Part shown: positions 1 to 5,125 of the stretch, piece by piece
Layout: each line of letters starts with the position of its first letter
Position numbering within the stretch: the stretch's first letter is position 1
From: an uncultured Bacilli bacterium
GTDB lineage: Bacteria; Bacillota_I; Bacilli_A; RFN20; CAG-826
Direction: 5' to 3'
DNA: 6,214 nt
Assembly: GCA_934162685.1 (NCBI GenBank)
Contig: CAKPJO010000092.1
Span: forward strand, 1 to 6,214
Position numbers and translations under genes: made by a program
The notes under the pieces: generated by a model
What the model saw: only the letters and a program-made list of their open reading frames with translations
The model's database searches: none
Told to the model about the DNA's origin: nothing

Positions 1-406
1 CTCCTTGGGTATTAGTAATATCTGTAGTCATACGTGTAACAAGAGAAGAATTTTGGAATTTATCAATATTCTCAAATGAGAATGATTGTAATTTACGATA
101 TAAATCTCCTCTTAAATTCTTAGCTAAACCTGTTGAAGCAATTGCGGCTGTTCTTCCACCAAGAATACCAAATACTAAAGAAATCATCGCCATACCAATA
201 AGTATAACAATGTATGGCCATAAATCTTTAAAATCTATTGTGCCACCTAGTAATTCGATTTTATCTACGAATATTGACATAACAAATGGCAAAGCACATT
301 CCATTGCCGCTTCACCAACCATGAATAATGGCGTCATAATCGCATATTTTTTATATTCGCGGACACTTTGTAAAATTAACTTTACCTTTTTAAACATTTT
401 CATCAT
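1..406 (-). CDS. ABC exporter half-transporter (permease-ATPase), N-terminal part only
   Basis: The first 135 codons of an ABC transporter; the gene runs off the window at position 1, so the ATPase domain is not visible. After a basic start, residues about 20-48 form a first membrane helix (YAIMTPLFMVGEAAMECALP) and about 63-88 a second (WPYIVILIGMAMISLVFG). Next comes a cytoplasmic stretch ending FQNSSLVTRMTTDITNTQ (residues 117-134), the conserved region around the first coupling helix of type IV (ABC_membrane) exporters of the MdlA/MdlB/LmrA type. From family knowledge this is an energy-driven exporter of drugs, lipids or peptides; the substrate cannot be told. Start codons are possible at 406, 403 and 397. 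I chose 406 because GGTGA (416-420) lies six bases upstream and an in-frame TGA lies at 415-413. The start lies inside the end of the MarR gene, giving a 17-base overlap that implies translational coupling. A second half-transporter may follow beyond the window, as is common for this class. Confidence 0.9.
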   Translation of the reverse strand, partial: MMKMFKKVKLILQSVREYKKYAIMTPLFMVGEAAMECALPFVMSIFVDKIELLGGTIDFKDLWPYIVILIGMAMISLVFGILGGRTAAIASTGLAKNLRGDLYRKLQSFSFENIDKFQNSSLVTRMTTDITNTQG

Positions 407-884
407 CTTCTTTCACCATTATTTTAAATAATTCATTTATGTTATTTTCATCAACTTTTTGTCCATATAAACCTTCAAGCATTAAATCAAAATACTCCAC
501 TAGCTTATGAAGATCATCTTCATTTAATTTATTAAGCATTAATTCATCAATTCTTTCAAAATGATCAGATGCTTTATTAAAAGTATCTTTTCCTAAATCT
601 GTTAAATAAATTAAATTTGCACGTTTATTTTCTTGATCCTCTTTTCGAATAACAAAATTCGATTTTTCTAAGCGATCAATTGATTTCGTGATAGCCGCCG
701 CGGAAATATGAAAGTATTTTGACATTTCTATTTGACTACATCCATCATGTTCCATTAAATATTCCATTATTGGATATTGCCTACATGGAATATAGTTTTC
801 TTTAGCCACTTGACGAAAACAACGTGATCTTAACATTTGAATAAGTTCAAATCGTTCCACTGTTTTGTTTTTTAATTCATTCAT
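390..884 (-). CDS. MarR-family winged-helix transcriptional regulator
   Basis: 164 residues, slightly longer than the usual 140-150 because of an acidic, Asn-rich tail after about residue 140. The central DNA-binding region is typical: a helix around 49-58 (CSQIEMSKYF), a recognition helix about 61-74 (SAAAITKSIDRLEK) and a wing about 77-95 with IRKEDQENKRANLIYLT, matching the MarR pattern of a basic/acidic wing followed by LT.LG. The flanking N- and C-terminal helices would form the dimer. By family knowledge it is a dimeric repressor released by a small ligand or by oxidation. Its place upstream of, and overlapping, an ABC exporter gene, with palindromes in its own promoter, suggests it represses its own operon. 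The start at 884 is preceded by a weak, close ribosome site (GGTGGG, 888-893); the next Met (residue 17) would remove the first dimerisation helix. Cysteines lie at 22, 34 and 49; no HxxxH pair like the zinc ligands of AdcR is present. The inducer is unknown. Confidence 0.93.
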   Translation of the reverse strand: MNELKNKTVERFELIQMLRSRCFRQVAKENYIPCRQYPIMEYLMEHDGCSQIEMSKYFHISAAAITKSIDRLEKSNFVIRKEDQENKRANLIYLTDLGKDTFNKASDHFERIDELMLNKLNEDDLHKLVEYFDLMLEGLYGQKVDENNINELFKIMVKEDDENV

Positions 885-901
885 TTGCCCACCAACTTTC
901 C

Positions 902-917
902 TATGCTTATAAGCATA
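902..917. repeat. 16-bp perfect palindrome in the MarR leader
   Basis: TATGCTTATAAGCATA is self-complementary over all 16 bases. It lies between the predicted transcription start (about 928) and the ribosome site of the MarR gene, so it would be within the mRNA leader. It differs in sequence from the two TTAACTAGTTAA sites upstream. It could be an operator for another regulator, or a weaker third site. As RNA it would make only a short AU-rich hairpin. Confidence 0.5.
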
Positions 918-921
918 AATG

Positions 922-933
922 TTAACTAGTTAA
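922..933. promoter_or_regulatory. Probable MarR operator 2 (start-site copy)
   Basis: A perfect 12-bp palindrome, TTAACTAGTTAA, just downstream of the predicted -10 box and centred on the predicted transcription start. The same 12 bases recur at 946-957, centre to centre 24 bp apart. Repetition, symmetry and position over the promoter of a MarR gene support an operator; binding by this particular protein is inferred. Confidence 0.72.
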
Positions 934-934
934 T

Positions 935-963
935 AGTGTACTCATTTAACTAGTTAAAGTCAA
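935..963 (-). promoter_or_regulatory. Promoter of the MarR/ABC operon
   Basis: Read on the minus strand, TTGACT (958-963) is separated by 17 bases from TACACT (935-940). The first matches the -35 consensus at five of six bases and the second the -10 consensus at four of six. Transcription would start near 928, leaving a leader of about 43 bases. The -35 box begins two bases after the T-run of the glyA terminator, so the promoter is packed directly against the preceding unit. Confidence 0.7.
945..958. promoter_or_regulatory. Probable MarR operator 1 (promoter-spacer copy)
   Basis: A perfect 14-bp palindrome, TTTAACTAGTTAAA, whose core is identical to the site at 922-933. It occupies nearly all of the 17-bp spacer between the predicted -35 and -10 boxes, so a bound dimer would exclude RNA polymerase. 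The core fits the known AdcR/ZitR consensus TTAACYRGTTAA of streptococcal/lactococcal MarR-type zinc regulators, but this match shows the binding-site class, not the ligand. Confidence 0.75.
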
Positions 964-964
964 C

Positions 965-992
965 AAAAAAAAGAGACTTTTTTTAGTCCCTT
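965..992 (-). terminator. Rho-independent terminator of glyA
   Basis: About 18 bases after the glyA stop, the minus-strand RNA can form an 8-bp stem (positions 985-992 with 971-978, including one G-U pair) around a loop of six A. A run of eight U (972-965) overlaps the last stem bases. This is a classic intrinsic terminator and separates glyA from the MarR operon. Confidence 0.88.
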
Positions 993-1009
993 CCGTAATA
1001 GCGGTTTCA

Positions 1010-2221
1010 TTAAATATTTTCGATTTTTTTCCAAGATTTTGTTAATAAACAAACTTCATTTTTGGCTTCTTCTTCACTAATTTTCTTGCTTAATACTTTA
1101 TGAATCAGTTTTCCTATTTTAATAGCGCCTTCCTTATTACATCCTCTAGTTGTAATTGCCGCAAAGCCAATTCTTAAGCCACTAGTTTCTTTTGGGGTAA
1201 GTTTATCATTAGGTATCATGTTCTTATTAGTGGTAATACCCACATTTTCTAACATTATTTGTGCTTCTAATCCTGTTAGATTATAACTATCTAAAGTATT
1301 TAATAAAAATAAATGATTATCTGTTTTACTTGTAATTGCGCCTAAACTACTTAATGTTTCTTGACACACCTTAGTATTTTCTATAATATTTTTAGCATAA
1401 ATTTTAAATTCTTCGCTTTGTGCTTCTTTAAAGCAAATAGCTTTGCCAGCAATAATATGTTCTAATGGGCCACCTTGATAATAAGGGAAAACCGCACTAT
1501 TAATCTTTTTAATTAGAGTTTCATTATTTGTTAAAATTAAGCCTCCACGTGGCCCACGAAGTGTTTTATGCGTTGTCGATGTTACAATATCTGCATAAGG
1601 AACAGGGCTTTGATGTAAATTAGCAGCGATTAAACCCGCAATATGGGCCATATCTACCATAAAATAACAATGTACCTCATCAGAAATTTCTTTAATACGT
1701 TTAAAATCAATTGCATAAGGATAAGCACTATATCCCGCTAAAATAACATCAGGTTTTTCTTTCTTAGCAATAGCTAAAATATTATCATAATTTAAATGGC
1801 CGTTTTCATCTAACGGGTAATGAATAAAGTTATATAGATGGGAAGAAAAACTGACCGGACTACCATGTGTTAAGTGACCACCATCATTAAGAACTAAACT
1901 TAATATTTTGCCACCATTAGGTAATAAAGCGCGATATGCTGCAGCATTAGCTTGCGACCCACTATGTGGTTGCACATTAGCGTATTTAGCGCCAAATAGT
2001 TCACACGCTCGATTAATCGCTAGTTGCTCAATTTCATCAATATATTTGCATCCACCATAATATCGATGCATAGGATATCCTTCCGCGTATTTATTAGTTA
2101 GTATTGAGCCACACGCCATACGGACATCTTTACTAGCATAGTTTTCGGAAGCTATTAATTCTATACCATCATTTTGTCTTTTAGTTTCTAAATCAATTAA
2201 TTTATATATTTCTTCATCCAT
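1010..2221 (-). CDS. glyA: Serine hydroxymethyltransferase
   Basis: 403 residues (E. coli GlyA has 417). This cytoplasmic, PLP-dependent enzyme interconverts serine plus tetrahydrofolate with glycine plus 5,10-methylene-tetrahydrofolate, the main one-carbon source for thymidylate, purine and methionine synthesis. The fold-type I hallmarks are all present: ELIASENYAS near the N-terminus, RYYGG (53-57), VQPHSGSQANAAAY (83-96), GGHLTHGS (114-121), VDMAHIAGLIAA (189-200), the PLP lysine K219 in TSTTHKTLRGPRGG, QGGPLEH (249-255), and the substrate-carboxylate arginine R350 in SGLRIGFAAITTRG. Positions run a constant 10 below the E. coli active-site numbering (S35, H126, D200, H203, K229) as far as K219, so nothing catalytic is lost. 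Start: ATG at 2221 with AGGGAG (2232-2237) ten bases upstream. It is flanked by a terminator on each side and has its own promoter, so it is transcribed alone. The neighbours are unrelated in function. Confidence 0.98.
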   Translation of the reverse strand: MDEEIYKLIDLETKRQNDGIELIASENYASKDVRMACGSILTNKYAEGYPMHRYYGGCKYIDEIEQLAINRACELFGAKYANVQPHSGSQANAAAYRALLPNGGKILSLVLNDGGHLTHGSPVSFSSHLYNFIHYPLDENGHLNYDNILAIAKKEKPDVILAGYSAYPYAIDFKRIKEISDEVHCYFMVDMAHIAGLIAANLHQSPVPYADIVTSTTHKTLRGPRGGLILTNNETLIKKINSAVFPYYQGGPLEHIIAGKAICFKEAQSEEFKIYAKNIIENTKVCQETLSSLGAITSKTDNHLFLLNTLDSYNLTGLEAQIMLENVGITTNKNMIPNDKLTPKETSGLRIGFAAITTRGCNKEGAIKIGKLIHKVLSKKISEEEAKNEVCLLTKSWKKIENI

Positions 2222-2245
2222 AATAAATATTCTCCCTATTTATAT

Positions 2246-2274
2246 AATATATGTTGTTATACATGTATTGTTAA
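2246..2274 (-). promoter_or_regulatory. Probable glyA promoter (proximal)
   Basis: On the minus strand TTAACA (2269-2274) is followed after 17 bases by TATATT (2246-2251), placing the start near 2239, almost at the ribosome site. The spacer contains a 10-bp palindrome, ATACATGTAT (2259-2268). The leader would be very short (about 18 bases), leaving no room for a riboswitch. Confidence 0.5.
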
Positions 2275-2284
2275 TTTCAGTTAA

Positions 2285-2313
2285 AGTATACGTTTTAAAA
2301 ATTAAAAAAACAA
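2285..2313 (-). promoter_or_regulatory. Possible second glyA promoter (distal)
   Basis: On the minus strand TTGTTT (2308-2313) and TATACT (2285-2290) are separated by 17 bases. The -10 box is the better of the two glyA candidates, but its -35 box lies in the T-rich tail after the preceding hairpin, so it may be a chance match in AT-rich DNA. If used, the glyA leader would be about 57 bases. Confidence 0.4.
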
Positions 2314-2350
2314 CTTGTTTAAGAAAATGGCACCTTTCAGTGCCATCTTC
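2301..2350 (-). terminator. Probable terminator after the GH84 glycosidase gene
   Basis: Read on the minus strand, 2350-2340 (GAAGATGGCAC) pairs with 2333-2323 (GTGCCATTTTC) in an 11-bp stem with one G-U pair and a 6-base loop. The same pair becomes an A-C mismatch in plus-strand RNA, so the hairpin is better formed in the sense of the upstream gene. The U-run (2310-2304) begins 12 bases after the stem instead of directly after it, so it may be a weaker terminator or an RNA-stabilising 3' hairpin. Confidence 0.6.
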
Positions 2351-2371
2351 ATTTGAAAACTTATAAATTTC

Positions 2372-2384
2372 ACTCATTATGAGT
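2372..2384. repeat. Short dyad ACTCAT-T-ATGAGT after the glycosidase stop
   Basis: A 13-base inverted repeat with a single central base, starting nine bases past the stop codon of the GH84 gene. As RNA it gives only a 5-bp stem with a 3-base loop. It has no U-tract, so it is not a terminator by itself. Its role is unknown and it may be chance. Confidence 0.3.
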
Positions 2385-2392
2385 AAGAACTA

Positions 2393-5125
2393 TTAAGAAA
2401 CTACAATCTCACGAATTGATACACCATTTCCATTTATTTTATTAGAAACAATTTTTACAAAACGAGCGTTAATTGGTGTATCTAGATTAATAACTATATC
2501 TAAGATACTTTCATAACTATCTTCACCAATTTTTATATAATTTACATTATCAGTTGAATAATAGAATGTTAAACTTTCAAAATAATCATATGGATGATCA
2601 TCACATCCTTGGTAAAACTCTATTTTGCTTATCTTCTTAAGTTCAATAAAATCAACTAAAATATAAGATCCAGCTGGACTTTTCCAGTCATACCAAGAAT
2701 ATGTAGTCATATCGCCATCTAACATATTAGAAGCATTACTATCTTTAGCGTTAATAAATGGTAGACCTTCTGTAGATATTGAAGTCTTATTAATAGAAAC
2801 TTCTTTAACAGATACCCAAGTAGTTGTTCCTACATTTTTAATTCTTAAGAAACGAGCTTGAACAGGTTGATCAAGGCTTATTAATACTTCAGCGCTATTA
2901 ATATCACCTAATTTAGTAAAGGTTTTAGCGTCCAAAGAATATTCTAATGTTCCGCGCATCCAGTCTGTACTTCCATTAGCGTTTCCAAATAATATTTTTA
3001 CATTATAAATCGATTTTATTTCGCCATAATCAATTCTAATAAAGGCATCTGAACTTGGATAATCATTAAACCAACAATAAGTTGATTCATCATCATCCCA
3101 AATGTTGTTAATATCGCCTTCATAAATTCCATTAAAGCCACTATAAACAATACCAGTTGGCTCGCCAATAGCTAATTTAATTTGATCATTAACCATGTAA
3201 TTTAATTCTTTTAAGAATGGTGTTAATACAACAATACCAACATCAACATTACGATAATCAATATTATAATTAGTGACATTTAATACAGGAGCTTTATGAT
3301 TAAATGATGCATCATATATCGCATTAGTCGTATCAAGTAATTCTTTTAATTGCGTTTTGCTATATTTATTTTCATTAATCATTAAATCTAAATAATTATA
3401 ACTTGCTTTAGAGGCATCTTTAATAGCTTCTACCCATGGCTTCATAATATTTACTAATTCTTTATTATTAGCATTATTAATGAAATCTATAGCGTATTCT
3501 TCTAATTTATCATAATACTCCATTAATGCTTTTACTCGATTAGTAACATCTTCTCCATTGTTAGCAGTAATCTTATAATTATTTATTAATTTTTTAAGTG
3601 TTAATCCTTCTTCAAAATACTCGCCTTCATAAAGAGTGGCATTAGTTAAGTGGTTACTTAATTCTTTAAATGCTTTTGTTTCTTTATTTTCAACATATTT
3701 AAATGAATCTTCATAACTTTTATCTACATTAAATTTTTTAGTATTCCAAGTGTAATCACAAATAGCAAATATTGACAATTTTGAAGGCTCTGCTTGTTGC
3801 ATTGGATTAGTTACAATACCACTAAATTCAATTTCTTCGTCTTCATATGATTTATCTAACACTTCACCTTTTCCCATTAATAAGTGTGATTGCGCATAGT
3901 CGTTAACTGGCCAGTTTAACCACATAAATGGTTTACGGTTAGATAAAGCTTTAAATTCTTTAAATTTACCTGTGGAAATTTTGCTACATACATCATTACC
4001 AGTCCACATAATTTGTACTGACTCATCTAAATCTTTCATCAGATATTTGTAATAACTTTCTAAATCAACTTTTAATCTAGTATTAGCTAAATAGCAATAA
4101 GCGCTTGGAACAAAAATCAAATCATAGCAATCGCCTTTTGCTTTGCCCCAACTTACTAAATCATTTAATAATTTGGTATGTAAACTAGCAAAAGTAGCTT
4201 CACCAGTTGTCGCTTCAATATCATCCGCGGACACTACAAATTGACGTACTCCTGCTTCATATACTTGATCAAATTTAGCTTTAATAGCTTTTAGTCCTTC
4301 ATCATAGTTTTCTTCCGTAATCTTATTAGACATAAATGGGTGAATTGCCCAAGCAAAACGAGTTTTAGTTTCACGTCCTACTTCAATTTGACTTTTAAGA
4401 ATTTTTAAATCATTTGGTGAATATAATCCGCGCCAGTTTGTACTATGATAAGAATCATCTTTTGGAGCATAAATATAAATATTGCTTTTAAATTTAGAAC
4501 CAAAACGCATAAGTTCTTTACGTTCTTCACTTGTCCAAGGTATACCATAATATCCTTCAATAAAGCCACGATATTTTGAATCACTATAATCTTTGATTTC
4601 TAATTCTTTTATATTGTTATCAGTTTGATTAAAAATCATTTCTAGCGTACTTAAGCCATAAAAACAACTATCGCTATCTTTTCCTAAAATAGTAATGTTA
4701 TTATTAGACACACTCAAATAATAACTATCAATCTCACTAGCAATATAAGTAAGATCTTTATTTTTTAAAGAAGTATCTACTTCTTCATTACTTCCATAAA
4801 TTCCAACATTTAAAGTAGTAATACTACTATCTTTTATGTAGTTATCTTTTTTAGCCTTTACGTCTTTTAACGAAAGAACATCCATAGCTTTATTTTGTGT
4901 ATAAATATCAACATTCTTTTCAAAAAATACTTTTACTGTTCCTTTTAAAGATAATGTATTATTTCCGTAATTAATTTCTTGTGGATTAGGATAAATTTCA
5001 TATTTCTCAATAGTATCTGCATTAACATTATGAGTTACATCTTTGCTTTCATAATTATTATTTACACCCATCATAACTGTAAATAAAGGTAAAGCAAAAA
5101 GGCATTTTACTAAATTCTTTTTCAT
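2393..5125 (-). CDS. Secreted GH84 beta-N-acetylglucosaminidase with two CBM32-like domains
   Basis: 910 residues. A signal peptide is evident (MKKNLVK, then hydrophobic residues 8-21); the cleavage site is unclear. Residues about 42-180 resemble the GH20b-like domain that precedes GH84 catalytic domains. The GH84 barrel (about 185-480) opens with YRGFIEGYYGIPWT and carries APKDDSYH (220-227), the catalytic Asp pair D301-D302 in SADDIEAT, VPSAYCY (339-345), MWTGND (373-378), and MWLNWPVNDY (401-410), whose N404 and D409 match substrate-binding Asn and Asp of clostridial NagJ. A helical region (about 485-615) follows. Two F5/8-type/CBM32 beta-sandwich domains (about 650-780 and 785-910) end the protein. 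From the family, it removes terminal beta-linked GlcNAc, as from mucins, O-GlcNAc proteins or hyaluronan fragments, using substrate-assisted catalysis. No LPXTG motif or C-terminal membrane anchor is present, so it is released or held by other contacts. Its start overlaps the stop of the LRR gene by one base. Exact substrate unproven. Confidence 0.93.
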   Translation of the reverse strand: MKKNLVKCLFALPLFTVMMGVNNNYESKDVTHNVNADTIEKYEIYPNPQEINYGNNTLSLKGTVKVFFEKNVDIYTQNKAMDVLSLKDVKAKKDNYIKDSSITTLNVGIYGSNEEVDTSLKNKDLTYIASEIDSYYLSVSNNNITILGKDSDSCFYGLSTLEMIFNQTDNNIKELEIKDYSDSKYRGFIEGYYGIPWTSEERKELMRFGSKFKSNIYIYAPKDDSYHSTNWRGLYSPNDLKILKSQIEVGRETKTRFAWAIHPFMSNKITEENYDEGLKAIKAKFDQVYEAGVRQFVVSADDIEATTGEATFASLHTKLLNDLVSWGKAKGDCYDLIFVPSAYCYLANTRLKVDLESYYKYLMKDLDESVQIMWTGNDVCSKISTGKFKEFKALSNRKPFMWLNWPVNDYAQSHLLMGKGEVLDKSYEDEEIEFSGIVTNPMQQAEPSKLSIFAICDYTWNTKKFNVDKSYEDSFKYVENKETKAFKELSNHLTNATLYEGEYFEEGLTLKKLINNYKITANNGEDVTNRVKALMEYYDKLEEYAIDFINNANNKELVNIMKPWVEAIKDASKASYNYLDLMINENKYSKTQLKELLDTTNAIYDASFNHKAPVLNVTNYNIDYRNVDVGIVVLTPFLKELNYMVNDQIKLAIGEPTGIVYSGFNGIYEGDINNIWDDDESTYCWFNDYPSSDAFIRIDYGEIKSIYNVKILFGNANGSTDWMRGTLEYSLDAKTFTKLGDINSAEVLISLDQPVQARFLRIKNVGTTTWVSVKEVSINKTSISTEGLPFINAKDSNASNMLDGDMTTYSWYDWKSPAGSYILVDFIELKKISKIEFYQGCDDHPYDYFESLTFYYSTDNVNYIKIGEDSYESILDIVINLDTPINARFVKIVSNKINGNGVSIREIVVS

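Noticed and set aside
210..431. Plus-strand open frame of 73 codons
   Set aside because: It lies opposite the ABC exporter and MarR coding sequence. Its translation has no recognisable domain, and the minus-strand reading gives a clear transporter.
390..884. Calling the MarR protein AdcR/ZitR, a zinc-uptake regulator
   Set aside because: Only the operator core matches. The protein has no HxxxH pair like the AdcR zinc ligands, and the adjacent gene is an exporter, not a zinc-binding-protein importer.
993..1004. CCGTAATAGCGG as a hairpin or operator
   Set aside because: Only three outer bases pair and the inner bases do not; it is too weak to support a call.
2222..2392. Glycine or other riboswitch upstream of glyA
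   Set aside because: The gap is 171 bases and is taken up by the preceding gene's hairpin and promoter-like elements. The expected leader is under about 60 bases and no riboswitch core is recognisable.
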